Shown: piece by piece, positions 7,653-17,015 of the stretch
How the letters are laid out: each line of letters starts with the position of its first letter
Position numbering within the stretch: position 1 is the stretch's first letter
Origin: Candidatus Baltobacteraceae bacterium
GTDB taxonomy: Bacteria > Vulcanimicrobiota > Vulcanimicrobiia > Vulcanimicrobiales > Vulcanimicrobiaceae
Length of the DNA stretch: 64,000 nt
Direction: 5' to 3'
Assembly (NCBI GenBank): GCA_036489885.1
Contig: DASXEW010000003.1
Coordinates: 372,001 to 436,000 of the forward strand
Made by a program: the position numbers and the translations under genes
Notes under the pieces: model-generated
Databases searched by the model: none
The model's input: the letters and a program-made list of their open reading frames with translations, nothing else
What the model was told of the DNA's origin: nothing

Positions 7653-8372
7653 TTACTGTAGTACTCTTCCCGCAAAATCGAGTGCTGGCGGAAATAGGCC
7701 GCCAAGATCGTGGGCGAGCCAAAGCCGGACCCTTTCGAGCATATCTCGAGAGATTAAATAGTGTCCCCAATCAGGACCGCCAGCGAAAATGTAACGGCCG
7801 AATGAGCCCGAGCCATGCGCGATTGCATTGCGTTGTTCTTCCAGTTGGATGCGCTCAGGATCGTTCTTGACACGATATAGCTGGAGCGTAAAAGAATCTA
7901 GTGGATAAACGGCCTCAAACGATCTGAAGACGCTTTGAACGCTCTCCGCCCATGTTGTGAGAATGAATGGGACAAACGTCGGTGGCCGTTCCGGCAATGG
8001 CGCGGGAGGCCTATGTGGGTGCTGCGTTGCAGTCATTGCGTAGAACGCCATAAACGCAGCCTCGACGCACGACAATGCATTCACTACAAAATTAAAGAGA
8101 TCTCGCTCTTGCGCGTAACGATCTTCTGGCGGTGGCATCGCGGGTTCGGATAGCCGATCCCAGAGCTGGACAAAACTATCATTTGCTTCGCAGCACGCTT
8201 TGTAGCGGTAAACAACCGAATGCCATGCGCGAATGAATCGTGACCAGCAATGCGCCTTGTGCGTATCGCCGAGATATTGATGTCGATATCGTCCGAGAAT
8301 GGCGTTGAGCTGTTCCCATTCACCGCACGGAAAGTCGTCATCAATCTGAAGACGCATTTCCAGATTATCCAT
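7653..8372 (-). CDS. Hypothetical protein with R-N-x-I-A-H motif
   Basis: A 239-residue soluble, mostly helical protein. Near the C-terminus (about 187-193) it has Q-R-N-A-I-A-H-G-S-G, reminiscent of the R-N-x-x-x-H motif of HEPN-type and apolar 'RiboL-PSP' proteins, where Arg and His are catalytic in the RNase members. With no other support this is only a hint. It stands alone on the strand; spacing to both neighbours is more than 70 bp. Confidence 0.65.
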   Translation of the reverse strand: MDNLEMRLQIDDDFPCGEWEQLNAILGRYRHQYLGDTHKAHCWSRFIRAWHSVVYRYKACCEANDSFVQLWDRLSEPAMPPPEDRYAQERDLFNFVVNALSCVEAAFMAFYAMTATQHPHRPPAPLPERPPTFVPFILTTWAESVQSVFRSFEAVYPLDSFTLQLYRVKNDPERIQLEEQRNAIAHGSGSFGRYIFAGGPDWGHYLISRDMLERVRLWLAHDLGGLFPPALDFAGRVLQ

Positions 8373-8446
8373 TGCTCACCCGCTGATTGATTATGCTTCG
8401 TGTGGACACTTCGACGATTCAGAAACAAATTTCGTAGCACGGTATC

Positions 8447-8701
8447 TTAGACTTGTGCGCTCAATCCGCGCGCATTTAGGTAGCGCTCTAGTCTCTGAAT
8501 CGCTTCGAGAGCCTCTATGCGGAGCCTGTCCCACGCCTCCCGGTCAGCTGGTTTAGGTACAGGTCGAGCCGCTTCCGCGCGCTGTCTAAATGTCATGGAG
8601 AGAAGGTCGGGATCGAGCAGATCGACGCGCACACCGCACGCAGCGAGGTGCGGAAACGCCGCCTCGATTTCGGCCTTTGTCGCCTTACGAAACCCTTCCA
8701 C
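8447..8701 (-). CDS. Hypothetical small protein
   Basis: 84 residues, charged and probably helical, no recognised domain. The GTG start at 8701 directly abuts a perfect inverted repeat containing a consensus -10, so the mRNA would be leaderless. That regulatory layout is the best argument that the gene is real. Confidence 0.6.
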   Translation of the reverse strand: MEGFRKATKAEIEAAFPHLAACGVRVDLLDPDLLSMTFRQRAEAARPVPKPADREAWDRLRIEALEAIQRLERYLNARGLSAQV

Positions 8702-8720
8702 GTACGCAATTATAGCGTAC
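8702..8720 (-). promoter_or_regulatory. Inverted repeat and -10 box immediately before a start codon
   Basis: GTACGC (8702-8707), 7 nt, GCGTAC (8715-8720). On the minus strand the spacer and arm edges contain TATAAT, ending 7 nt before the GTG at 8701. That distance matches -10 to transcription start, so this predicts a leaderless transcript with the operator wrapped around the -10. No good -35 is visible. Confidence 0.55.
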
Positions 8721-8816
8721 CATTCTTACAAAGCATCCGGCACTGACTCGGTTGTCTAGTTTGATCGCAAGCAGCCACCGCACAAACCATCAGTGGAGGC
8801 CGAAGACGCAGACGAC

Positions 8817-9155
8817 TCAGTCTTGATCGTCCGGAAAGTCGTCAGCCGCATGGAGATGCAAGACTAAATTGGCAACGATCGCGCCAGCAAGCGCGACCCT
8901 GAGACGCAGATCAGATACTCCCGCCCGCTTCATCCGCTTGATCACATCTCGAAAACGCTGCACTACTCGGTCGCCTTCGCCCTCGACGAGAGCATCATGC
9001 TTAAGAATTGCGGGACTCAGCTCGAGGCAGCATGCCCGTAACGCGCGCATCTCACTTTGAATATCGCGATAGATCGGCTCTCGGTTTCGCCGGCTACGAC
9101 CTCGCTTGCTGGTTGCCCCATCGTCTACGTCTTGAGGTACGTTTTGATGCGCCAA
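8817..9155 (-). CDS. Hypothetical protein, paralogue A
   Basis: 112 residues from a TTG (the true start may be an internal Met near residue 36). The C-terminal two thirds align with the product at 9298-9537: shared C-C in the first helix, then G-D-x-x-V-x-R/A-x-x-x-x-I, then the pattern L-R-(L/I)-x-(V/F)-A-G-A-I-x-A. The pair looks like a tandem duplication. No known domain. Confidence 0.6.
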   Translation of the reverse strand: MAHQNVPQDVDDGATSKRGRSRRNREPIYRDIQSEMRALRACCLELSPAILKHDALVEGEGDRVVQRFRDVIKRMKRAGVSDLRLRVALAGAIVANLVLHLHAADDFPDDQD

Positions 9156-9297
9156 GATCAGCCGGGCCTATCTTCGCCCAGGAAATCGACCGTTGTGAGA
9201 AACCCTTTGGAATGCACCTGGTCGACGACCGACGTGGCATCCTCTCCAACGTTCGTTCCCGCGACCGAACCGTCGGACAAAAGGAAACATCGAAGTC

Positions 9298-9537
9298 CTA
9301 TGGGTCCTTTACCTGTGGCATCAGCTCCGCGAATATTGCTCCCGCGAAAGCGATCCGGAGACGAGCGTCATCCAGTCCGGATTGACGCAGCTCATCAATG
9401 TTTTCTTTCAAGGCGCGCACAACCGAGTCACCGTCCCCATCTCTCAAATCACTGGCTCCAAAGACGAACTGACTGAGCGCACAGCATTGCTGGCGTATTC
9501 TGACGATTATACTGCGGGTGCGAGCCTCGCCTGGCAT
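9298..9537 (-). CDS. Hypothetical protein, paralogue B
   Basis: 79 residues from ATG 9537. It matches paralogue A along most of its length (C-C pair, G-D-x-D-S-V-V, L-R-I-A-F-A-G-A-I-F-A-E). It lies about 140 bp upstream of A on the same strand. Function unknown. Confidence 0.6.
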   Translation of the reverse strand: MPGEARTRSIIVRIRQQCCALSQFVFGASDLRDGDGDSVVRALKENIDELRQSGLDDARLRIAFAGAIFAELMPQVKDP

Positions 9538-9823
9538 TAAGCTAGTACCGCAGCGCCGGCCAGCGTAAGGAAGCGCTGAACACGCGCGGATATCTGTGCG
9601 TTACGCACGATACCTTTATGCAATCATCCCGCCAAGAGGACACCGTCGCAGCATAGCGACGTCGACCGTCGAACGGGCGGAGAATGCGCTCAATGCTTCC
9701 GAATACGCGGTTCTGAGCGTAGCGTCAACCGGCGATTACGAGTCAGACTCTTGACGAATGGCGTCAATTTGTCTTTTGCTTTCGTAACGCGGATCATGTT
9801 AGCACTTCGGTTTTCGATAGGGC
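9538..9823. other. Gene-free stretch
   Basis: About 285 bp between paralogue B and the hydrolase gene. I see no open frame with protein-like composition, no strong hairpin and no clear promoter here. Confidence 0.5.
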
Positions 9824-10888
9824 CTAAGAGCCGCTATGGCCTTGAACCCGATTTGTTCGCCACTCCTGAATAATCGATCGAATCGCATCAATGACGAGAT
9901 TCGGCTGATCGAGTTGGATGTAGTGTCCACTGGCATATGCGAATATTTGCTCTGAATTTGAGGACAACGACAACCAACGGCCCTGAACGTGAGCTAAAGC
10001 GGTTTCCGCCGAGGTATGCTTGCGATGCAGAGCGATGCCCGTATGGCTCGTGTCGTCGTAATGGTTCTGTGCGGTCAGAATTCGGAGCGGACGCTTACCA
10101 AGAGAGCGTCGGCTCCGTATCAGGTACTCCTCGTCCCACGGCATCTCTGCCATTTCAGAAATGACTTCGTCGTATAGGGCAATCTTGGAATTAACAACCG
10201 CCAGGATTGCGGCGTTTAATGCATCGGAAAATCGTCGCTCCGGCAGGCCTCGAAAAAATTGCCGGGGACAGGCAATACCGCCGTGTCCGTGCCGCGCACC
10301 AAGCACGGGAAGAGCCCGGCCAGCCGCAAGCGCATCGCGGCACTTCCGCAACTGCTTAATGTATGTCTCGAATGCGCGATCATTGGCCAATCGATCACGC
10401 TGAGATTCTACGTCGCCGTCCTCTCCATCCACGAGAACCATCCCCGCGACGTCATTCACATAGCGGTCCGCAAACGCTCGCACATTGTACCCCCCGAAGG
10501 AATGACCAACGAGGACGTACGGACCATCCATTCCTGCTCGACGTAGAGCTTCATGAAGTTCGTCGGCGATCCGAACACTAGTCCGTGGCATAGGACCTGG
10601 ATCGCTAAAGCCCGCACCGGCGCGATCGTATGAGCACGCACGAGTCCACTTTGCGACACTCCCTTGAACAAGCGCCCACGACGCGGACCAATCTTCCCAA
10701 CCCGCGTCAAACACCACCGTCGGCGATCCCGTTCCCATACAGTACATATTCAAGCGAGTAAGGGTTATCGAAACGAGTTGTGCTGGGTGCGCGTAGACGA
10801 TATCTTGTGGACCAGCGTTAATCGGTACGGCGCACCAAAGCAGCGCTAACAACGCGCCAATCGCTGCAGAACAAAATATCGACCTCAT
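9824..10888 (-). CDS. Exported alpha/beta hydrolase
   Basis: A 354-residue alpha/beta-hydrolase-fold enzyme with a signal peptide (about 1-25). Nucleophile elbow G-H-S-F-G-G (Ser about 129), oxyanion-region R-A-G-A-G-F-S-D-P-G (about 93-102) and a closing G-H-Y-I-Q-L-D-Q-P for the catalytic His (about 325). The substrate cannot be read from sequence; esterase or lipase activity in the periplasm is the usual finding for this group. Monocistronic, followed downstream by the paralogue pair and preceded by the TonB receptor gene on the same strand with a 230-bp gap. Confidence 0.85.
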   Translation of the reverse strand: MRSIFCSAAIGALLALLWCAVPINAGPQDIVYAHPAQLVSITLTRLNMYCMGTGSPTVVFDAGWEDWSASWALVQGSVAKWTRACSYDRAGAGFSDPGPMPRTSVRIADELHEALRRAGMDGPYVLVGHSFGGYNVRAFADRYVNDVAGMVLVDGEDGDVESQRDRLANDRAFETYIKQLRKCRDALAAGRALPVLGARHGHGGIACPRQFFRGLPERRFSDALNAAILAVVNSKIALYDEVISEMAEMPWDEEYLIRSRRSLGKRPLRILTAQNHYDDTSHTGIALHRKHTSAETALAHVQGRWLSLSSNSEQIFAYASGHYIQLDQPNLVIDAIRSIIQEWRTNRVQGHSGS

Positions 10889-11118
10889 CGTTCCGAATGT
10901 CCCTCCAGATTCACGATTGCACTCGGGCTAAGAGATCGCGCTCGTCCGTCGCATATATCAATTCCCAAAAAGCTTGGCCTTCGATCTTGCGTTTATAACA
11001 CGCTATCTGCTTCTTAGGCCCACGCCCCGAACCCAATATACCAACGCACAAATTCCGCAGAAAAGCTAGACCCCAGTTCTAGAAAGACGCACTCGGCCGC
11101 CGCGTCGTCCCGACCTCT

Positions 11119-13908
11119 CTACGTCTTGTAGTTGAGCGTTAGCATAAAAGTTCTCGGGCCATAGGGAAGCGGGTAGAATGGATACGGTAATCCGCTGATC
11201 GTGGGTGCTCCCGACGTCGGGATTCCGAGCGCGGTACTTTGCCCGTAAACGTTGCTGAAGTTCCTGAATGTCGCGATGAGCGAAAGGTCCGTCGTCACCG
11301 GATAGCTGGCTCTTGCGTCAAACTCAACAAAGGCCGGCTGAAAGAACGTATTGTTATTGCCGTAGTACGTCGGCTCAATCTCGATGTACTTGCGCGGAGC
11401 CCAGCGGTATCCAAGACTTCCGGATCCATTTGCATATGGCACGGTCGAGGGATACTCGCCATTGAAGTTTGGTCCCGGAATGACGTACGTGTTCGTGCAG
11501 TTCGTGCAACTTGGCAAGTTGTAGAAGCCGGGCGGTACGTTGACGACGTAAGCGCGAGTTAGACCAATAGATCCGCGCCAATATAATCCCTTATTCGGCT
11601 CATGACGAATATCAATGTTAACGCCCTCGAAACGGGACCGTGCTAAGTTCTCATACTCCTCGGTATATAGTGGCAGGCCATTGAACATTCCACCGGACTC
11701 TGTCGACGTGTAGATCTGGCCATTTAGATTCGTCTGGTAAGCATCGAATGCGAGAACAGTATCAGGAGTTAATCGAGTATCGAGACCGAGGTCATATCCA
11801 AACGATGTTTCCGGCTTTAAGTGAAGGTTCGGCTCGGTCAACGTGTAGTATTCGTTGCCTGGGTTCGTGGCTTGGCTAATAGACCCGGTCAGTTGGTAAA
11901 GTTGCGGCAGCGCGTAGCCTCCACCAGCGGCGAGTCGCACGACTGTGCCGGGCTGAAGGCGCCAGGTCAAACCTATCCTTGGAGCGCTGTAATTGAACGT
12001 TGAATCCGACCACGAACTCGGGTTCGGAGCGAAGACGCTGTTCATCGGCACGTGGAAGGTGCTGTTCGTAAAATAATACGATGCGCCGAGTGTCACCGCA
12101 TCGGATAGCTCTGTGCTCGCATCCACGCGCGCCTCGCGCGTGCCCGCCGACTGTGCTGGCGGAAAACCGAACGTCGCGGCAAAGCCAGGGATATCGTACG
12201 CCTCTAGAAATGGCTGATTGTAGTAATCGGTGCTATACGAAATGCCGGCGCTAGATCTCGAGCCGATCGGTGTCGAATAGCTAGCTAACATTGCGCGCGA
12301 GTTCGTCCACGTATTGTAGTTGATTGTATACGGTGGAAAGGTGAGGCTTTCAGACGCTCCGTTGAAGGCGGTGAGAGTTCCGCCGTTCGGGCACGACGCG
12401 CTTACCGCAGCCGTTCCAATGCAGCCTGCCCCAGAGAGCGTATATTGCCCATTAGGGAGTTCAGATGTTGTGCGTTGCTGAAAAAATGAATTGAATTGTA
12501 AGGCGGAAAGCCGGAGCACTCCACTCCCCAAGTTCGCGGTGATTTTCTCTTCAAAAAGACTCCCTGACTGACTAAGGGGAGTTGTCGTGCCGAGATTTAT
12601 TAATTGATACGACCCGGGTGCAATGCTGCCCGCGTAAGGGGCACCTGGTGTGAAAGACGCCGGCACATACGATAACGGCTCGCTTTGCGCTGTTGTCGAC
12701 GAGCCGGCATAAAACACTTGCGCGGTCACCGCTTGGCCGATTTCGTAAACCAATGAGAGCGCGCCATTGTTCTGATTCCAATGCGTGTTATACGGTACGC
12801 CAGAGAGCAGTAAGGAGTCCTGAAGTGTATAAGCGAGCTGATAGTTCGGACTCGGCACAAAATTGACGCAACCCGCTGGCGGGGTACACGACTGGAAGGG
12901 CTGACCACCTACGGTTGCGGGCGCAACTCCATATCCGGATGTAATGGTGGTGCTGCCATTCGGGCCGGGACTGTCATTTATTCCGTATATGACTGTTGCG
13001 GAAAGGCGACCGATCCGCTCCGCCGCCTTTAGATTTGCAACAATGCCGCCGTATATCCCATTTCCTATTGAAAAGTCGAACTGGTCTTTATCGACGCGGC
13101 CAGGAGGGTGAAGGACAAACGTTCCGGCTACTGAGTTGACGATGCTCGGCGAGTCCGCTCCCGGTCCTCGTACAACATCAGCTGAACCAAATGCGTTAAG
13201 CGGCAGAACGCTCAGATCGGCCGATCCCCCCTGACCGCTAAATTGCGTGCTTATGGATGTCCCCTGAAGAGGCATACCATCGAGCATCGTTGATGTCTCG
13301 TATGGGAGTGCGCCATTGATCGAAACGACCGCCGGTGAAAGAGGCGACCCCGCAACAGCGGTTCCGAGAGTATTTCCGCCTCCAAGGTTTCCGCCAACTG
13401 CCACACCCGGTACTTGCTGCAAGATTTGTTGCCACGAGGTTTGTCCCTCGAATGCGGCGTCAGAAGGACTAATTGATGCAACGTTTGCCGCAGTCGCATT
13501 GATGTGGGTAACCGTTTGCGCAATTACCTTGGTTGGTGCCTCACCCTGGTACGAAACTGCGACATCTACATCGCCATGAACGTCTATACTCTCCCTGGCG
13601 GTGCTGCCTAAGGACGAACTCACCAGCAGCTTGTACGTTCCGAATGGAACCCCGACGAAATTGAATCTTCCACGCGAATCAGTTCGAGTTGTCGCTATGG
13701 TAGGTCCGATTAAACGAACATCCGCACCACCGACCGATCTCCCGTCTTTACTCGTAACCGTCCCGACAACATTTGCTGACTGGGAAGCTGGCTGCTGCAC
13801 ACTCTGATCCACCTGCTGCGCGACAGCAGGCACGACGCTAGCGACGAACAACGAAAGCGCTACTGCGAGGGCCAGTCCCCACGATTTTGCGCGCACATAT
13901 GAAACCAT
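11119..13908 (-). CDS. TonB-dependent receptor with carboxypeptidase-regulatory-like N-terminal domain
   Basis: A 929-residue outer-membrane receptor. Order: signal peptide (about 1-31, ends A-V-A-Q), a carboxypeptidase-regulatory-like beta domain (about 46-115, G-T-V-T-S-K-D-G...F-N-F-V-G-V-P-F-G-T-Y), plug domain (about 130-265 with Q-V-P-G-V-A and V-R-G-P-G-A-D-S), then a barrel ending in an aromatic C-terminal strand. No TonB box is obvious. Ligand unknown; the peptidase and permease genes across the divergent regulator suggest peptides. It is divergent from the LuxR-type gene with about 480 bp between, which holds the TTACSGTAA sites. Confidence 0.92.
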   Translation of the reverse strand: MVSYVRAKSWGLALAVALSLFVASVVPAVAQQVDQSVQQPASQSANVVGTVTSKDGRSVGGADVRLIGPTIATTRTDSRGRFNFVGVPFGTYKLLVSSSLGSTARESIDVHGDVDVAVSYQGEAPTKVIAQTVTHINATAANVASISPSDAAFEGQTSWQQILQQVPGVAVGGNLGGGNTLGTAVAGSPLSPAVVSINGALPYETSTMLDGMPLQGTSISTQFSGQGGSADLSVLPLNAFGSADVVRGPGADSPSIVNSVAGTFVLHPPGRVDKDQFDFSIGNGIYGGIVANLKAAERIGRLSATVIYGINDSPGPNGSTTITSGYGVAPATVGGQPFQSCTPPAGCVNFVPSPNYQLAYTLQDSLLLSGVPYNTHWNQNNGALSLVYEIGQAVTAQVFYAGSSTTAQSEPLSYVPASFTPGAPYAGSIAPGSYQLINLGTTTPLSQSGSLFEEKITANLGSGVLRLSALQFNSFFQQRTTSELPNGQYTLSGAGCIGTAAVSASCPNGGTLTAFNGASESLTFPPYTINYNTWTNSRAMLASYSTPIGSRSSAGISYSTDYYNQPFLEAYDIPGFAATFGFPPAQSAGTREARVDASTELSDAVTLGASYYFTNSTFHVPMNSVFAPNPSSWSDSTFNYSAPRIGLTWRLQPGTVVRLAAGGGYALPQLYQLTGSISQATNPGNEYYTLTEPNLHLKPETSFGYDLGLDTRLTPDTVLAFDAYQTNLNGQIYTSTESGGMFNGLPLYTEEYENLARSRFEGVNIDIRHEPNKGLYWRGSIGLTRAYVVNVPPGFYNLPSCTNCTNTYVIPGPNFNGEYPSTVPYANGSGSLGYRWAPRKYIEIEPTYYGNNNTFFQPAFVEFDARASYPVTTDLSLIATFRNFSNVYGQSTALGIPTSGAPTISGLPYPFYPLPYGPRTFMLTLNYKT

Positions 13909-14322
13909 CGGGAAATGAAACCTCCCGCCGCAATAAGCAGCGTCTCTCCAATTAAGGAAACGGATCTTTCAATAAAGAGACGGCGATCAGACGTACTCTG
14001 GGTGGGGGACCGCTCGACTAGGTAAGCGTCTGCCAAGCTCTTTTTTGATTTCCAAACACAATAGCGGAACCGCAGGCAGTGCACATCCTGGAGTCCGCTA
14101 ACAGAACTCGCGCACTGCTAGAAACATCGGAACGTCCGCTTGCCAGCAAGGCCGTTCTTGGATTTCGACTGGCCGCCCCCGATGACAAAGCAGCCCACAA
14201 TCCGCGTAAGGAGCGATTTCCCTGTAAGCCTTCGCGCGAGCCCGGAGCCTCGAATTGAGTTTCGCGTTGCTATCTCCGGTCGACAGGTCTCAGATCGCGA
14301 AGGGATACACTTTTGAAAGGAC

Positions 14323-14448
14323 ATTACGGTAACAGCGGGAATCGGCGGAACGTGTTACCGTAATGACGCGTGCCGGTGACCGCCTCGCTTGGAAAGGCCC
14401 TCGCGGACTTACGGTAACACTTGCGCGGGATCGTTCTGTTACCGTAAT
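14323..14448. promoter_or_regulatory. Four TTACSGTAA palindromes, probable regulator binding array
   Basis: TTACGGTAA (14324-14332), TTACCGTAA (14355-14363), TTACGGTAA (14409-14417), TTACCGTAA (14439-14447). Each is a 9-bp palindrome with a central base; flanks extend the matches to ATTACGGTAACA/TGTTACCGTAAT and CTTACGGTAACA/TGTTACCGTAAT. Centres are 31, 54 and 30 bp apart, close to whole helical turns. The array sits between the TonB receptor and the LuxR-type regulator and partly inside the longest frame of the latter. It is a strong candidate operator, probably for that regulator or for the divergent receptor. The rest of the 13909-14388 gap shows nothing I can name. Confidence 0.7.
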
Positions 14449-16194
14449 GCTGCGGAGAATACAACAACGACAAGCACCCTTTGGGTCCGACGGAAGCGTG
14501 AGAGAGCGCTTATCGATGGTTTGTGTACACGCTGTTGCTGTAGGCAGCCGATGCGGGATCTCCGGACATGCGAAGCATGCAATGCCAGTGCAAAAGCTCG
14601 CGTCTATCGCGCTCGAAACCGCAACAAGGAACGACGTCGTATTGCCCGCGCGTTACACAGCCTTGAGGCTGCTGGGGACACGGCGCTAAGCAAGTACGAT
14701 CATTCAGAAGCTGCGATCCATTATCAGGAAGCGCTCTCTGCGGAACTGCCTCTTATTGATGACGATCGCATCTCGGAAAAGTTGGTGCGCGCCATATTCT
14801 ATACGTCGCGGCCAGATTTGGCTCGAGGGTGGATAGAGCGTTCAATCGCAAGACACTCCGCCCTTGGCTTAAGCACTGAAGGTTTAGCAATACAGTTCAT
14901 GATGCCGCGTCAATATTGGTTGGAGGCAAAGACTCCCCTTAGCATCGCTCTCATTGGACAGATTCGCAAACATCACGGAGAACGAGCAACTGTCGAAACT
15001 CAAGCGCAACTGGAGGCGCTTTCCGCCAATTATTTGACGTTGCTTGGCCGTTATGATGAGGCTGGAGCGCACGCAGTGCCGCTAACCGCGGTTCACGCAA
15101 ACTCTCGCGCGCGCGTCATATTGGCAAACCAACGAGCAATGATCGACGCAGCACATGGAGATGCTGAAGGCGCACTTGTTGGCTTTGATTCAGCCGTCGA
15201 AGCGGCCAAGGCTCTCGAAGATGGATATCTGCTTACGATCGTGTGGGATGACTACGCGAACTGGTCGACAGTTCTTGGTAAGCTCGAAACTGCGCGAACC
15301 TGTCGTGAAAGGGCGCTGTTTGTAGCTCGCGAGCAACATATCGCATGGCGAGTTCCGTATTTGAGTCTCCGTTACGCCAGCCTCTTGATCGTAATGGGAG
15401 ACTATACAGTGGCAAAAGAGCTTCTGGCTGAGGCCATCACGCATAGTATCGAAACCCCGATACTGCGCATCCTCGCGGCGACAATCAGCGCGCAGCTTGC
15501 ATATGCGATGGGGAACGCGGTATTGGAAAGTCAACGACTTGATCGGGACGCCCTGGAAGCAGCATTTGCGTCATCCGAACCGGGTTGGATCGGTCCAATT
15601 GCCGCCGCTTATGCGCGGATACTAGAGCAAAATAACGCCGTCGACGAAGCGCGATCCATCGTATCTCGGGCCGTCTCCGCCATCAATAGTGCTGACCACG
15701 CCGAAGAATTGCTTGCGCTGACGGCTCGTTATGGTACCCGGGCGGAAGCGAAGCGCGCTCAGGACATTCTTCGACGCCGAGTTCATCTCCCAAATGGACA
15801 TGTCGCAGCGGCCTTCAGCCGACTTTGGGACGCATACGATGCCCTCAGACATCGAAGCGCAACTTCAGCCCGCACGATCGGAACGGAAGCCGCGCGACAT
15901 TTCCGTGCCATTGGGTGGATGCACCAAGAGCGGGAGGCATATAAACTCGCGGAGCCCTCTCGGCGCGTCGATGCGGAGCGTGCACGCGCCCCAATTGCGG
16001 CATTGGGAGATTTCCGCCCCGCACTTAGCGCCCGTGAGCTCCAAGTGGCGGAACTCGTCCTTCGCGGCCAAACAAATCGTGCCATCGCTAAAGCGCTGTC
16101 GATTAGCGAGCACACCGTCGAATCACACATGACGTCAATCTTCAACCGATTGGGTCTCCGATCGCGGTGGCAGCTGCAAGACCTAATGAAGTAG
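14389..16194 (+). CDS. LuxR-type transcriptional regulator with TPR-like central region
   Basis: Up to 601 residues. The C-terminal 60 residues are a LuxR/GerE helix-turn-helix: L-S-A-R-E-L-Q-V-A-E-L-V-L-R-G-Q-T-N-R-A-I-A, then S-I-S-E-H-T-V-E-S-H. The long middle part is helical and repetitive, like TPR repeats of MalT/LAL-type regulators, but there is no ATP-binding domain. Near residues 48-70 is a Cys cluster (C-T-R-C-C-C...C-E-A-C) that could bind zinc. The start is unclear: the TTG at 14389 lies inside the operator array, and later TTG or ATG codons would give a shorter protein. Divergent from the TonB receptor, so likely its regulator. Confidence 0.82.
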   Translation: MERPSRTYGNTCAGSFCYRNAAENTTTTSTLWVRRKRERALIDGLCTRCCCRQPMRDLRTCEACNASAKARVYRARNRNKERRRIARALHSLEAAGDTALSKYDHSEAAIHYQEALSAELPLIDDDRISEKLVRAIFYTSRPDLARGWIERSIARHSALGLSTEGLAIQFMMPRQYWLEAKTPLSIALIGQIRKHHGERATVETQAQLEALSANYLTLLGRYDEAGAHAVPLTAVHANSRARVILANQRAMIDAAHGDAEGALVGFDSAVEAAKALEDGYLLTIVWDDYANWSTVLGKLETARTCRERALFVAREQHIAWRVPYLSLRYASLLIVMGDYTVAKELLAEAITHSIETPILRILAATISAQLAYAMGNAVLESQRLDRDALEAAFASSEPGWIGPIAAAYARILEQNNAVDEARSIVSRAVSAINSADHAEELLALTARYGTRAEAKRAQDILRRRVHLPNGHVAAAFSRLWDAYDALRHRSATSARTIGTEAARHFRAIGWMHQEREAYKLAEPSRRVDAERARAPIAALGDFRPALSARELQVAELVLRGQTNRAIAKALSISEHTVESHMTSIFNRLGLRSRWQLQDLMK

Positions 16195-16219
16195 CAACTC
16201 GTACACGGATTCCGGGATG

Positions 16220-16252
16220 TCGAGTGTAGCATTGCCCGTTACACTCGATGCG
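16220..16252 (+). promoter_or_regulatory. 9-bp inverted repeat with -10 box at the peptidase C26 start
   Basis: TCGAGTGTA (16220-16228), 11 nt, TACACTCGA (16240-16248). The right arm begins with TACACT, a possible -10 that ends 6 nt before the GTG at 16252, predicting a leaderless transcript. The same structure could act as a weak terminator for the LuxR gene ending at 16194, but no T-run follows it. Confidence 0.5.
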
Positions 16253-16983
16253 TGCGTCCACGAATCGGTATTACGTCGATGGTCCGTTCCAATGATGCCG
16301 ATGACCATCCGGAGGTCCACCTCCACGAGGCGGCGATTCTTGCCCTTGGCGGCGAACCCGTTGTCCTGCCGAAGGACCTCGAAGTAGCTCAACTCCTTAA
16401 CCGGTTCGAGTTGTCGGGTGTGATCTTTTCGGGCGGCGGTGACGTCAACGCCGTTCATTATGGCGGACGGGAGGAGCTTTCCAACGATCGCGTAGACGAC
16501 GAGCGAGACGCATTTGAGATGTCGCTAATGCGCGAGGTTCTCGCCGCGAAAATCCCGACGCTCTGCGTGTGCCGCGGTTTCCAGATCGCTAATGTTGTTT
16601 TGGGTGGCACGCTCATTGAGCATCTCCCAGAACATCTTGGTGAGAATTACACCATCAGTCATCACCAGCGAAAGGACCTCGGGCTCGATTCCACCGCCTA
16701 TGCCCACGAAATCTCCGTGAGCCCAAAGGCGATGCTGCATGACATCGTACGTACTGACCGGTTGCGCGTAAATTCGTTCCATCATCAGGCGATACGGAAT
16801 CCCGCTTCGGGTATGGTTGTGGAGGCGGTCGCGGACGACGGAATAATCGAGGCAGCTAGTCTCGATGGCTTTTCGACATTTTTTCTTGGCGTGCAATGGC
16901 ACCCGGAGCTGCTACATAACAGGGATGAACAAGCTTCCAGAATCTACGAGCACTTCGTGCGAAGCGCGGATCGGAAACACTAG
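16252..16983 (+). CDS. Gamma-glutamyl-gamma-aminobutyrate hydrolase family (peptidase C26)
   Basis: A 243-residue class I glutamine-amidotransferase-fold hydrolase like PuuD. Nucleophile in C-V-C-R-G-F-Q (Cys about 108), the S-G-G-G-D-V segment (about 62-67) that forms part of the active site, and the His-Glu pair in G-V-Q-W-H-P-E (about 218-224). PuuD-like enzymes cleave gamma-glutamyl amide bonds; the exact substrate is unknown. Start GTG 16252 reads M-R-P-R-I-G-I-T, the normal N-terminal strand. Beside a peptidase and a permease, it fits gamma-glutamyl peptide breakdown. Confidence 0.9.
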   Translation: MRPRIGITSMVRSNDADDHPEVHLHEAAILALGGEPVVLPKDLEVAQLLNRFELSGVIFSGGGDVNAVHYGGREELSNDRVDDERDAFEMSLMREVLAAKIPTLCVCRGFQIANVVLGGTLIEHLPEHLGENYTISHHQRKDLGLDSTAYAHEISVSPKAMLHDIVRTDRLRVNSFHHQAIRNPASGMVVEAVADDGIIEAASLDGFSTFFLGVQWHPELLHNRDEQASRIYEHFVRSADRKH

Positions 16984-17015
16984 ATGTGTTCACCGTGAAA
17001 GAGGGAGAGCTACCG

